Origin: CAZMVY01 sp964653435
GTDB taxonomy: Bacteria; Planctomycetota; Phycisphaerae; UBA1845; PWPN01
Direction: 5' to 3'
Assembly: GCA_964653435.1 (NCBI GenBank)
Contig: CAZZFA010000015.1
Location: 1 to 64,000 of the forward strand
Length of the DNA stretch: 64,000 bases
Below are positions 42,607 to 50,572 of the stretch, one piece after another; positions within the stretch are counted from its first letter, which is position 1; each line of letters begins with the position of its first letter. The notes below the pieces were generated by a model. That model was not told the origin of the DNA, did no database searches, and saw only the letters and a list, made by a program, of their open reading frames with translations. A program made the translations under genes and the position numbers.

Positions 42607-42745
42607 CCCTACGATACGACCCGCCAAGAATGACGTCTGCCGTCCAGCCGGCAATAGTGCCAGATGACGCCGCGCCGTGCGGCTCAGCATGAGCCTACCT
42701 TGATGCGCGCCTGAATGGCCTGTGAATAAAAAGTTTAGTATCCTG

Positions 42746-42790
42746 TTGCTCAAGAGGGTATTATGCTATAAAATGCTTATTCTTAAGGAG
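42746..42790 (+). promoter_or_regulatory. AT-rich promoter with orphan Shine-Dalgarno
   Basis: TTGCTC at 42746-42751 and TATAAA at 42767-42772 (15-bp spacer), or alternatively TATTAT at 42759-42764, give a plausible promoter. AAGGAG at 42785-42790 is the best ribosome site in the area, yet it precedes only a short TTG frame interrupted by a repeat. It may serve the secreted protein at 43150 by a long leader. Confidence 0.35.
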
Positions 42791-42899
42791 ATATATTGAC
42801 GACTTTCCGTGGAATGAATTGGCGAAAGGAAGGCAGCGTCCCACTTTGCCGCTTGACCACCGCCACATGGCCGGGTACCATGCACGTCAGAGTCGTCCG

Positions 42900-43090
42900 T
42901 CGTAGCCTTTGGGCGCCTTGGGCGTTTGTCTTGCGCTGCGGCGGCAGCGCCAGCCGTCATTCTGAGGAGCGCAGCGACGAAGAATCCGGCGGATTGGCGC
43001 AGAGAAGCCAGATGCTTCGCTTCGCTCAGCATGACGGGGACTGGCGCGCCCGTGTTCGGTTGCGGCTGAAGGCCGCCTTGGGATACTGGA
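42900..43090 (-). repeat. Dispersed inverted-repeat element, copy C
   Basis: In reverse orientation to copies A and B: GTCATTCTGAGGAGCGCAGC with GACGAAGAATCCGG, then ATGCTTCGCTTCGCTCAGCATGACGG and a final AAGGCCGCCTT. It lies between the AT-rich promoter and the secreted-protein gene at 43150. Confidence 0.8.
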
Positions 43091-43149
43091 GATTCGCGAG
43101 TAACGCATAGCAGGGGCTTATCCGCAGCCCCCGGAAGCGGGGAAGAGGA

Positions 43150-44049
43150 ATGCGATACATACTCTCGGCACTGGCGGTAGTCGGGTTGTTGGCGGTGTCG
43201 GCCGTGGCACGCCCGGGGGAAAGATGGATTCTGAGAATCCACCACCGGGACGATCCGAACGACGGCCTGTGGGTCGAGTACCCGGGTGCCGGGTACGCGG
43301 GCGAGTCGGCCTGGGGGCGTGACTCGTGCAGTTGCCCGTGGCTGCCGTCCGGCGATTGGCGGCGAATCTACTGGGAACTCAGTGGCAAGGGCGATCTCGG
43401 CAATGACCCGCCCACGACCGCCCAGATGTATCAGATCGAGTTCTTCTACCCGACGCAGGGCGACGGAGATTGGCAGCCGATCGAGTCGCAGTTTTACGGG
43501 CCGGGCGGCGAGCCGTTTCCGTACTGGTGCTACCCGGAGATGGGCAATGGCTCGGGGACCTGTCCGCCGGGCAGTTACCTGCTCTGGCAGGGAGCGTGGG
43601 GGACAAACCACCAGTGGATCGGCAGCGAGTTTCTGGGCGGTATGCCCGGCACATGGAAGCCGACGGGGCCGGGGCCGCAGGTCCCGGAGAGCGAAGCCTT
43701 CACGGCCGGTCCGAACGGCGTAGCCATGTGGCTCAAGCGGGGCTCGTGGCTGTACGCCAAGTGGGATTTCCCCTGGCAGATCAGCCGGACATGGAGCGCC
43801 CTGCGGCTCACGCAGGTGACGGGCTGCGCCCCGACGAAGCAGGACATCGACGGGGACGGCGACGTGGATCTGGCCGACTTCATGGTATTTCAGGACTGTT
43901 TCAACGGCCCGAACCGGCCGTATGCCGAGAAAAAGAACCCGCTGCAATGCATGTGCTTTGACATCGAGTCGGACCAGGATGTTGACCTGGCCGACTTCCT
44001 GGATTTCCAGGCGTGTTTCAACGGCCCGAACCGGCCGCCGAAGTGCTGA
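43150..44049 (+). CDS. Secreted protein with two C-terminal dockerin-like repeats
   Basis: A signal peptide (LSALAVVGLLAVSAVARP, residues about 5-22) precedes a roughly 200-residue beta-rich domain rich in Trp, Gly and Pro, with paired Cys (SCSCPW) and no recognised family. The C-terminus has two repeats, DIDGDGDVDLADFMVFQDCF and the matching DIESDQDVDLADFLDFQACF, each followed by NGPNRP. These are Ca-binding EF-hand-like dockerin type I motifs as found in planctomycete exported proteins. ATG 43150 has GAAGAGGA upstream. It may attach to a surface complex; partner unknown. Confidence 0.78.
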   Translation: MRYILSALAVVGLLAVSAVARPGERWILRIHHRDDPNDGLWVEYPGAGYAGESAWGRDSCSCPWLPSGDWRRIYWELSGKGDLGNDPPTTAQMYQIEFFYPTQGDGDWQPIESQFYGPGGEPFPYWCYPEMGNGSGTCPPGSYLLWQGAWGTNHQWIGSEFLGGMPGTWKPTGPGPQVPESEAFTAGPNGVAMWLKRGSWLYAKWDFPWQISRTWSALRLTQVTGCAPTKQDIDGDGDVDLADFMVFQDCFNGPNRPYAEKKNPLQCMCFDIESDQDVDLADFLDFQACFNGPNRPPKC

Positions 44050-44162
44050 CGACTGCCGGTTGCCAGCGGACGTCATCCGATGCGGCGTGCGTGCGTTCGC
44101 GCGGCATCCGACTGTACCCCGGTTCTCCTCTACCGGGCCCCACGCCAAACGCCTGATGGTCC

Positions 44163-44191
44163 TTGACAGCTTCTTGCGCCGTGCGTGTAAT
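44163..44191 (+). promoter_or_regulatory. Sigma70-like promoter for the histidine kinase
   Basis: TTGACA (44163-44168) and TGTAAT (44186-44191) are separated by 17 bp, the best consensus promoter in the window. Transcription would begin near 44198, leaving a leader of about 240 nt. Confidence 0.55.
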
Positions 44192-44323
44192 TCTCGCAGG
44201 GCCACATTGCGTGGGCCTTGTCTTATGCCGCAGCGGGGCATGTGTCGCTACCGTGTCGGCGACGCCCTTCGCCGGCGATACCTGCCGGTCTTCATGGCCG
44301 TCACAATGGCGGCACACCGCCGG

Positions 44324-44346
44324 GATCCTCGCGGGCGGCGAGGATC
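44324..44346 (+). promoter_or_regulatory. Leader hairpin
   Basis: GATCCTCGC (44324-44332) pairs perfectly with GCGAGGATC (44338-44346) across a GGGCG loop, about 90 bp before the kinase start. No T-tract follows. It may influence mRNA stability or translation. Confidence 0.4.
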
Positions 44347-44438
44347 GTGGCGAATAACAAGTCTCGTACGCGGCTGCATCGCGACCTGGGCGGGCCCGGA
44401 CGCATCGCCCGCAAAGCAGGCTCCTGGCGGAGGTGTCT

Positions 44439-46220
44439 ATGCCCCTTTCCTCCACCCGAAAGGCACAACACGGGCCGCGGAACCTCGCCGCACGAGTCGC
44501 ACTGATCTATGCGGCGTTCGGAGCGGTCTGGATTCTTCTTTCCGATCAGGTTCTCGACGCCTTCGTGCACGATCCTCATGCGATTACAAGATTGCAGACG
44601 ACCAAGGGCTGGGTCTACGTGGCGGTGACCGCGCTGCTGATCTACGCGATCGTGCGGCACTATTTCACGGCGGCCGAGGAATCGAACCGGTTGCTCGAGG
44701 AAAGCGAGGCCCGCTACCGCGCGATCGTCGAAACCTCGCTCGACGGCATCGCGCTGACCGATGCGCAGGACCGCGTCGTGTTCGTCAACGCCCACATGGC
44801 GGAGATGCTCGGGCGCTCGCCGGATACGCTGCTCGGCCGGCCGCTCGCAGATTTCCTCGAGGATGAACGGTACACGGAGCTTCGACGGCGGCTTACCGAG
44901 CCGGCGCCCGGCCGCAGCGGGCGGTGCGACATCCATCTGTGGCGGCCGGACCGGAACGAGTTCCGGGGCATAGCCTCGGTCTGCCCGCGATTCGACGAGC
45001 GGCATGCGTTCGTCGGCATGCTGGTCATGCTCACGGACATCACCGAACAGAAGCGGCTTCAGGATGAACTCCATCAGGCTCAGAAGATGGAGGCCATCGG
45101 GCAGCTCGCCGGCGGCGTGGCGCACGATTTCAACAACCTGCTGACGGCGATCTTCGGTTACACCGACCTTGCCCGTCATACGCTTACGCCGGGCCATCCG
45201 GCCCTGGCCTCACTCGAGGGCGTGATCGCCGCCGCGGAGCAGGCCGCCGGCGTCTCGCGCAGCCTCCTGACATTCAGCCGTAAGACGCCGATCCAGAAAC
45301 AGACGATCGACCTTAACGAGGTGGTGACCAAGGCGGCACGGCTGCTGCGGCGGCTGCTGCCGGCCTCGATCGAGCTGGTCACGGAAGCGGCAGGCGCGGA
45401 GCCGGCCTTCGTGGAGGCCGACGGAACGCAGATGCAGCAGGTAATCATGAACCTGGCGATCAACGCCCGCGACGCCATGCCGGCCGGCGGCGTCCTGCGG
45501 ATTGCGACCCGCCCGCCGACCGAAGCGGAACGCAACGAATCCCGCGATGCAGGATCGGCCGCGCCTGCCGGCGTGTGTCTCGAGGTGAGCGACACGGGCG
45601 TCGGCATGACGCCGGAAATCCTCAATCGCATCTTCGAGCCGTTCTTCACCACGAAACCGAAAGGCGTCGGGACGGGACTGGGGCTCTCCATCATCCACGG
45701 CATCGTGAAGGAACATGGCGGCACGATCCGCGTTCGTTCGGAACCCGGCAAAGGCACGACGTTCACCATATGGCTGCCGGCGCCGAGCCGGTCTCGCGGG
45801 GAGGCCGCCGCCGCGCCCGCGACGAGCATTCGCGGCGCGGGCGAGATGATCCTCATCGCGGAGGACGACGAACAGGTGCGTTCCATTACGACCTCCGCGC
45901 TGCGCGCCGCCGGCTATCAGGTCGTCGCCGTGGGCGATGGAACGGCCCTGCTCGAGGCCTTCGAGCAGAACCGCCCGCACGTGCGGCTCATTGTCACGGA
46001 CGCCGAGATGCCCCGGCAGAACGGCCTTGCCGCCGTACGCCGGCTTCGCGAGGAGGGCGCGGATGTTCCCGTCATTCTGGTAACCGGGAGCGTGGAGACG
46101 AGCATCGAAGGGCAAGCGGACGAGCGAACCGTCCTGCTGCGAAAACCATATCCGATGAGCGCGCTGCTCTCGCTCATCAGTCAGCGGCTATCGGCATCGC
46201 CCGGCCCTCCGGTGCCGTAA
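44439..46220 (+). CDS. Hybrid sensor histidine kinase (PAS, HisKA, HATPase, receiver)
   Basis: Two transmembrane helices (about residues 18-36 and 57-75) enclose a short periplasmic loop, followed by a PAS domain (SEARYRAIVETSLDGIALTD) with an EQKRLQDELHQAQKMEAIGQ coiled linker. The phospho-acceptor His229 lies in GGVAHDFNNLL, and the ATPase domain has INARDAMPAGG, SDTGVGMTPEIL and GVGTGLGLSIIHGIV. A C-terminal receiver has the acceptor Asp521 in VTDAEMP and the Lys in LRKPY. ATG 44439 is 5 bp from GGAGG. No partner regulator is adjacent. Its 3' end overlaps the convergent phosphatase gene by 40 bp. Confidence 0.93.
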   Translation: MPLSSTRKAQHGPRNLAARVALIYAAFGAVWILLSDQVLDAFVHDPHAITRLQTTKGWVYVAVTALLIYAIVRHYFTAAEESNRLLEESEARYRAIVETSLDGIALTDAQDRVVFVNAHMAEMLGRSPDTLLGRPLADFLEDERYTELRRRLTEPAPGRSGRCDIHLWRPDRNEFRGIASVCPRFDERHAFVGMLVMLTDITEQKRLQDELHQAQKMEAIGQLAGGVAHDFNNLLTAIFGYTDLARHTLTPGHPALASLEGVIAAAEQAAGVSRSLLTFSRKTPIQKQTIDLNEVVTKAARLLRRLLPASIELVTEAAGAEPAFVEADGTQMQQVIMNLAINARDAMPAGGVLRIATRPPTEAERNESRDAGSAAPAGVCLEVSDTGVGMTPEILNRIFEPFFTTKPKGVGTGLGLSIIHGIVKEHGGTIRVRSEPGKGTTFTIWLPAPSRSRGEAAAAPATSIRGAGEMILIAEDDEQVRSITTSALRAAGYQVVAVGDGTALLEAFEQNRPHVRLIVTDAEMPRQNGLAAVRRLREEGADVPVILVTGSVETSIEGQADERTVLLRKPYPMSALLSLISQRLSASPGPPVP

Positions 46221-46744
46221 GTGCCGCGGACGGCGCCGCCGGGTCGATGCGCGGGCGACTCCGCACGGGCGCGAGAAGCATCGGTCGGGCGAGGATCGTG
46301 CGAGGAAAGCCGTGTGAGCAATGCGGCGACGTGTCGTTCGATCTCCGGCAGCGCCTGGTCCGGCGTATAGCCATCCAGGTCGTGAATGTGCCAGTACTCG
46401 ACGCGATCCTCCCAGCCCGGAAGGCGTTGCCGCAGGAGCGGCCGGTGTTCGGCCTCTTTCATTGCAACGATCACATCGGCCGAGGCAAGGTCCGCGTCAG
46501 TAACCCGGAGCGGGTAGCGGATGTCGCCGTTCACGCGGATTCCGCGTTCTTCGAGGGCGCGCAGCACATGCGGCGAGATCGGCCCGACATTGGGGATCGC
46601 GGCCAGATCGGGTGCCAGCGCCCGCGACTCGGCGATCCATGCGAGGCCCGCTTCGGCCGCCCGTGCGTTGAACAGCAGCTCGGCAAAGCGGCTGCGGTAG
46701 TAGTTGCCTGTGCAGAGAAAAAGCACCTTGCCCGGTCCCGGCAT
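46181..46744 (-). CDS. Low-molecular-weight protein tyrosine phosphatase
   Basis: The N-terminal active site is C-x5-R (Cys11 to Arg17, LFLCTGNYYRSR); SPHVLRALEERGIRVNGDIRYPL and the general-acid region HIHDLDGYTPDQAL follow. The catalytic part is about 150 residues; the tail (SSHDPRPTDASRARAE and on) is a disordered extension of about 35 residues that overlaps the 3' end of the histidine kinase. Such phosphatases often regulate tyrosine kinases of polysaccharide export or stress responses; no kinase partner is seen here. Confidence 0.88.
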   Translation of the reverse strand: MPGPGKVLFLCTGNYYRSRFAELLFNARAAEAGLAWIAESRALAPDLAAIPNVGPISPHVLRALEERGIRVNGDIRYPLRVTDADLASADVIVAMKEAEHRPLLRQRLPGWEDRVEYWHIHDLDGYTPDQALPEIERHVAALLTRLSSHDPRPTDASRARAESPAHRPGGAVRGTYGTGGPGDADSR

Positions 46745-46857
46745 CACGCAAGCCCCCGGGAAACGGCACGAACCCGGGGCAGTCCGTCGCCGGTATCCGT
46801 CATCCGCCATCCGTGGTATCTCGTGCGCGCCTTGAACCGACCCATCGCATGCGAATC

Positions 46858-47670
46858 TCAGGCACGGCCGAGGATCCGGTCCATCTTCGCCGAAACATCC
46901 GCCGGATCGCCGGAGCCCTCGTAGACAAGAGGACCCTCGTACCCGGCGTTGTTCAGGGCCGTCAACACCGCCGGCCAATCCACGTCGCCCTCGCCCAGCG
47001 GGCAACAACCGTCCGAGGCCGCGCCGATGCGGTAATCCGCGACATGCACGCAGGCGATTCGCCGCGCCACCGTCGCGATCCAGTCCTGGGGATAGCCGAT
47101 GTGCTGCACGTTGCCCATATCGAAGCACGCGGCAATCCACGGCGAGTTGACCTGATCGATCAGCTCCCGCATCTCCACCGGCGAGAGCAGGAATCGGCCG
47201 CGGGCGTTCCGGACGGCGACCCGGACGCCTCGCGCTTCGGCCTCCGGCCAGAGCCTGCGCAGCGCGTCGGCCGCGCGGGCCAGGGCCTCGCCGTAGCGGA
47301 CGCGCGGGGCCTTCTCGTCCGGGCCGCCGACCACGCCCGGCACAACGATTACCACGGATGCGCCGATCCATCGCGCGCGGTCGAGCAGGGCGACCGCGAG
47401 TTCCTGGGCCCGCGTCCGCTCCTGCGAATCCGACGACGTGAAGCTGCTGTCCCAGTGCAGGTCACATGCCAGGGCCCCGATCTCCACGCCCGCCGCCCGA
47501 ATCGCCTCGCCCGCGACGCGGCACGCGGCTTCGTCGGAGTCGATCCGCAACGGACCCGACCCCGTAACGGACAGTTCGAGGACCTGAAAACCCGCCGCGC
47601 TCGCCTGCCTCGCCGCCTCCGCAAGCGGCAGCGCCGCATCGAACGCGCGAATGCTGATGCCTTTCTGCAT
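46858..47670 (-). CDS. Sugar phosphate isomerase/epimerase (AP endonuclease 2-type TIM barrel)
   Basis: A 270-residue xylose isomerase-like barrel: GISIRAFDAALPLAEAARQASAAGFQVLEL at the start, ACDLHWDSSF, VIVVPGVVGG, ACFDMGNVQHIGYPQDWI and HVADYRIGAASDGCCPLGEGDVDW at the metal-binding strands. It probably isomerises or epimerises a sugar, as in the IolE/hydroxypyruvate isomerase group. It lies 113 bp from the phosphatase gene in the same direction. A related protein is encoded at 57452. Substrate unknown. Confidence 0.82.
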   Translation of the reverse strand: MQKGISIRAFDAALPLAEAARQASAAGFQVLELSVTGSGPLRIDSDEAACRVAGEAIRAAGVEIGALACDLHWDSSFTSSDSQERTRAQELAVALLDRARWIGASVVIVVPGVVGGPDEKAPRVRYGEALARAADALRRLWPEAEARGVRVAVRNARGRFLLSPVEMRELIDQVNSPWIAACFDMGNVQHIGYPQDWIATVARRIACVHVADYRIGAASDGCCPLGEGDVDWPAVLTALNNAGYEGPLVYEGSGDPADVSAKMDRILGRA

Positions 47671-47719
47671 GGGCGGAGATTATAATCGCCCAGGCGCGAC
47701 TGACCACAGGGGCAGCAAT

Positions 47720-47926
47720 GAGCGACGAAGCAGCAAAGCGACGAAGCGACGCAGGACAAGGCACAGGGAGGCGAAGCCGGCCGTCACAAGAAGCCGAGCG
47801 GCCCCGGGAGACGTACGCACGAACGGCGGAACCGTCGCCCATCGCGGTACGCCGCGCCCCGATCCTTCGTCGCCGCGCCGCTTCGTCGCCCCGTCGCTCT
47901 CCGCCGTCGCTCGGCACAGGACTCTT
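47720..47926 (+). repeat. GCGACGAAGC-type inverted simple repeat before mutL
   Basis: GAGCGACGAAGC and AAGCGACGAAGCGACGC (47718-47750) face the complementary CTTCGTCGCCGCGCCGCTTCG and GTCGCCCCGTCGC (47868-47905). The same GCGACGAAGC motif recurs at 11145-11215 and 12405-12450. It probably forms a long imperfect stem in the mutL leader. The frame running through it upstream of MutL is a spurious N-terminal extension. Confidence 0.5.
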
Positions 47927-49927
47927 ATGGGCCTGATCCACGTCCTTCCCGACCTCCTCGTCAACCGGATCGCCGCCGGTGAGGTGATCGAACGCCCCGC
48001 CAGCGTCGTCAAGGAGCTGATCGAGAACAGCATCGACGCCGAGGCGACGCGGATCGAGGTGGCGATCGAGGACGGCGGGCGTCGACTCATCCGCGTCACC
48101 GACAACGGCACCGGTATGAGCGAAGATGACGTGGCCCTCGCCGTCGTCCCGCATGCCACCAGCAAGATCGAGCGCGAGGAGGATCTCTTCGCCATCGGAA
48201 CGATGGGCTTCCGCGGCGAGGCCCTGGCGAGTATCGCAGCCGTGTCCGACCTGAGGCTCGTTTCACGGCGGGCCGACTCCGACGCGGCCTACGAAATCCG
48301 GGCGTGCGGCGACCGAATCGACGGCCCGAAGGCCGCCGGCGCCCCGCTCGGCACGACGGTCGAAGTCCGACAGCTCTTCTTCAACGTGCCCGCCCGGCGG
48401 AAGTTCCTTCGCACCGCGCAGACGGAGTTCGGTCACATCGTCGAACAGGTAGCCCGCGTGGCCCTGGCTCATCCGCGCGTGGAGTTCCGCGTCACGCATG
48501 ACGGGCGAGAGGTTCACCGCCTCCCGCCGACCGAGTCTCTCCGTGAGCGTATCTCGGACTTCTACGGCGACGAACTGGCCGGGGCGCTGATTCCGATTCA
48601 GCGAACCGAGCGCGGCGTCGCGCTCACCGGGCTCGTTTCACCCCCGGCGCAGAGCCGCTCGACGAACCGATGGGAATACACATTCCTCAACGGGCGTTTT
48701 ATCCGCGACAAATTCATCGCCCACGCCGTCCGCGAGGCGTACCGCGGGCTGATCGACCCGCAACGCCACCCGGTAACGTTCCTCATGCTGCGGATCGACC
48801 CGGCCGACGTGGACGTCAACGTGCATCCGACGAAGATCGAGGTCCGCTGGCGCGACTCGAATCTGATCCACTCGCTCGTCCTGACGGCGATGCGCGATAC
48901 ATTCCTGCAGCATGACCTCACCCCGCCTCTGGCATTGTCTGCTCCCCGCGACGAAGACGCCGAGCAGCGCCGCCAGAAGATCCGTCAGGCCATGGCCGAC
49001 TTCTTCAAGAGCCGCCAGCCGCCGGCAAACCAAGGTTCGCTCCCGTTCGCCGGTACGCGGCCCTCGCCCGCAGGGGCGGGTTTCGGGCGCGGTCCGGCAA
49101 CGTCGGCCTCGGGTTCCGGGTTCCGGATTCCGGGTTCCGCGCCTCCGGCTCCAAGCTTCGCAGACGGGCGGCCGGGCTCATCCCGACCGGGCCACGGGGA
49201 TGAATCCCGCAGCTCGTGTGGAGAATTGCAATCGGCCCTGCCGGAACCCGGTCGCCCGATCACCGCCGGGCCCGCGCCGATTCCGCAATCCGAAATCCGC
49301 AATCCGCAATCGCCAGCCCCGGAACCTGATGATGCCGTCCTCCGCGCGGCCTTCCGCGCCGACCGCGTCCTGCAAGTCCACGCGAGCTACCTCGTCGCCG
49401 AGACGCCGGAGGGAATGGTCATCATCGACCAGCACGCGCTGCACGAGCGGATCCTGTACGAACAGTTGCACGATCAGATCTCGCGCGGCCCGCTCGAAGC
49501 GCAGCGGCTCCTTCTGCCGGAAACGGTTGAAATCTCGCCGGAGCAGATGGGCGTCCTGGAGGTGCATGGGGACCTGCTCAGGCGACTGGGGCTGGAACTC
49601 ACGGCGTTCGGCCCAGGCACGGTGGCCGTGCATGCGTGCCCATCCCTGCTCCGCGGACCGAGCGTTCCCGGCTTCGTGCGCGATCTGATCGAGAAGCTCT
49701 CGCAGCAGTCGGGGCGGAGCGAACCGGAGGCGATGCTTCAGGAAATCCTCGCCATGACGGCCTGCAAGGCCGCGATCAAGGCCGGCGATCCGCTCTCGCC
49801 GGAGGAGATCGTCGCGCTGCTCGCGCAAGCAGAACGTGTGGAGAAGAGCACGAACTGCCCGCACGGCCGCCCAACATCACTGCGCCTGACCGTCGCGGAC
49901 CTCGAACGGCAATTCAAGCGAACGTGA
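47927..49927 (+). CDS. mutL: DNA mismatch repair protein MutL (endonuclease type)
   Basis: The N-terminal GHKL ATPase has NRIAAGEVIERPASVVKEL, DNGTGM and GFRGEALASIAAVSDL; the transducer has NVHPTKIEVRW. A disordered linker (about residues 350-475) separates it from the C-terminal dimerisation/nuclease domain, which has the metal-binding DQHALHERILYE from Asp501 and CPHGRPT near the end. These are the endonuclease motifs of PMS2-like MutL, expected in bacteria without MutH. 666 residues. The linker contains two in-frame 7-bp tandem repeat tracts (49111-49139 and 49280-49313). ATG 47927 has AGGA upstream and matches the family N-terminus. Confidence 0.96.
   Translation: MGLIHVLPDLLVNRIAAGEVIERPASVVKELIENSIDAEATRIEVAIEDGGRRLIRVTDNGTGMSEDDVALAVVPHATSKIEREEDLFAIGTMGFRGEALASIAAVSDLRLVSRRADSDAAYEIRACGDRIDGPKAAGAPLGTTVEVRQLFFNVPARRKFLRTAQTEFGHIVEQVARVALAHPRVEFRVTHDGREVHRLPPTESLRERISDFYGDELAGALIPIQRTERGVALTGLVSPPAQSRSTNRWEYTFLNGRFIRDKFIAHAVREAYRGLIDPQRHPVTFLMLRIDPADVDVNVHPTKIEVRWRDSNLIHSLVLTAMRDTFLQHDLTPPLALSAPRDEDAEQRRQKIRQAMADFFKSRQPPANQGSLPFAGTRPSPAGAGFGRGPATSASGSGFRIPGSAPPAPSFADGRPGSSRPGHGDESRSSCGELQSALPEPGRPITAGPAPIPQSEIRNPQSPAPEPDDAVLRAAFRADRVLQVHASYLVAETPEGMVIIDQHALHERILYEQLHDQISRGPLEAQRLLLPETVEISPEQMGVLEVHGDLLRRLGLELTAFGPGTVAVHACPSLLRGPSVPGFVRDLIEKLSQQSGRSEPEAMLQEILAMTACKAAIKAGDPLSPEEIVALLAQAERVEKSTNCPHGRPTSLRLTVADLERQFKRT
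49111..49139 (+). repeat. 7-bp tandem repeat inside the mutL linker (GGGTTCC type)
   Basis: About four GGGTTCC/GGATTCC heptamers in a row, in frame within mutL, encode residues 395-404 (GSGFRIPG). The same heptamer appears in the membrane glycosyltransferase at 59441-59463. Confidence 0.7.
49280..49313 (+). repeat. 7-bp tandem repeat inside the mutL linker (AATCCGC type)
   Basis: Five AATCCGC/AATCCGA heptamers, read in frame as PQSEIRNPQS in the MutL linker. The sequence type looks like an intergenic spacer repeat captured by the gene. Confidence 0.7.
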
Positions 49928-50319
49928 ATGACGAGGGGACGGCGAGGCCTCCCGGCGACCGTCGGCGGGGCGAATGCCCACCGCAGGCCGTTGCGAACCC
50001 CGTTCACACATCGGCCATGTTCGCGGGTCCCTGGAACCGATGGCCCGCCTTGCACCGCCTTCTGGTTGCAAAACCGCCGGAACTCCGAAACGCAGCCGTA
50101 ATTCAGGAACAAAAGCTGCATGCGGTACCGGGTCCTCGCCAAGTCGCTACCACGACAGGAAGCACCACCTACCGCCTTGCCCCATACTGAACGAGATTGC
50201 ATGGCGTGCGGGTGTGATTGGCATCATCGATGGTGCATGAGTAAGAGAAGAGCGGCGGACGCGGGAAACTCGGAAAAACGCGCAACCTGGGTGTTTCCGA
50301 ATAATGGGGCTGATACCCG

Positions 50320-50353
50320 TTGTGTCTCTCTCAGGTACATCCTATAATATAGG
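50320..50353 (+). promoter_or_regulatory. Promoter with palindromic -10 region
   Basis: TTGTGT (50320-50325) and TATAAT (50343-50348) are 17 bp apart. The -10 is embedded in the perfect palindrome CCTATAATATAGG (50341-50353). The transcript would carry a leader of about 215 nt before the ATG at 50573. Confidence 0.55.
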
Positions 50354-50376
50354 ACAGATTACGTCACCGGTAGTGT

Positions 50377-50393
50377 CTGCAAGCGCTTGGCAG
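50377..50393 (+). promoter_or_regulatory. Lux-box-like imperfect palindrome
   Basis: CTGCAAGCGCTTGGCAG has a perfect core CAAGCGCTTG and flanks CTG/CAG offset by one base. It lies 24 bp downstream of the -10 box. It is a candidate regulator site or RNA hairpin for the acyltransferase gene. Confidence 0.4.
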
Positions 50394-50404
50394 TGATCTT
50401 GGCG

Positions 50405-50480
50405 GTGTGGGACTACGGGAAACCCGTCCAAGGCGCCGGTCTTGTCTGCTTTCAAGTGCGTTCGGCGCAAGCTCCCACAC
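50405..50480 (+). promoter_or_regulatory. Nested stem-loop leader
   Basis: GTGTGGGA (50405-50412) pairs with TCCCACAC (50473-50480). Inside lie the small hairpin ACGGG/CCCGT (50415-50419 with 50423-50427) and a CAAGGCGCCGGTCTTG element. The structure begins about 50 nt into the predicted transcript and could be a regulatory 5' UTR. It matches no riboswitch class that I know. Confidence 0.4.
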
Positions 50481-50572
50481 TCCATCGGTTCGTTTCGCTC
50501 CAGCCATTGCCAACGGTTGGCCGTTAATAGACCGGCAGGCGTGACGGAGTGCCGTCTCAAGAGGAAAGAAGC

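Larger units (their letters stand above)
42607..43149 (+). other. 540-bp intergenic region with AT-rich promoter and repeat
   Basis: Bases 42720-42790 are strikingly AT-rich for this genome. A TATTAT/TATAAA cluster (42759-42772) and AAGGAGATATAT (42785-42796) look like a strong promoter and Shine-Dalgarno. The following TTG-initiated frame (42796-43110) enters repeat copy C after about 45 codons and is probably a broken or spurious gene. The rest is the repeat. Confidence 0.5.
44050..44438 (+). other. 389-bp leader region of the histidine kinase
   Basis: The region contains a CCCGGT/ACCGGG hairpin (44118-44123 with 44132-44137) that may end the previous gene, the promoter at 44163-44191, and a strong hairpin at 44324-44346. 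I see no gene in it. Confidence 0.55.
49928..50572 (+). other. 645-bp intergenic region and leader of the FeeM-like gene
   Basis: No gene is recognisable. The second half contains a promoter with a palindromic -10 region, a lux-box-like palindrome and nested stem-loops, listed separately. The first half (49928-50315) holds nothing that I can name. Confidence 0.6.

Noticed and set aside
44370..44438. Possible cyclic-di-GMP riboswitch from a CGCAAAGC-like string
   Set aside because: The conserved GEMM paired elements and tetraloop/receptor are not in the right order or spacing; only a short sequence resemblance exists.
47651..47926. 92-codon N-terminal extension of MutL
   Set aside because: It lies in GCGACGAAGC simple repeats; MutL proteins start at the MGLIHVLPDLLVNRIAAGE-type sequence.
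49928..50320. Possible rRNA, tRNA or RNase P in the long gap after mutL
   Set aside because: No T-loop, anticodon stem or conserved RNase P motifs were seen; the sequence shows only short palindromes.
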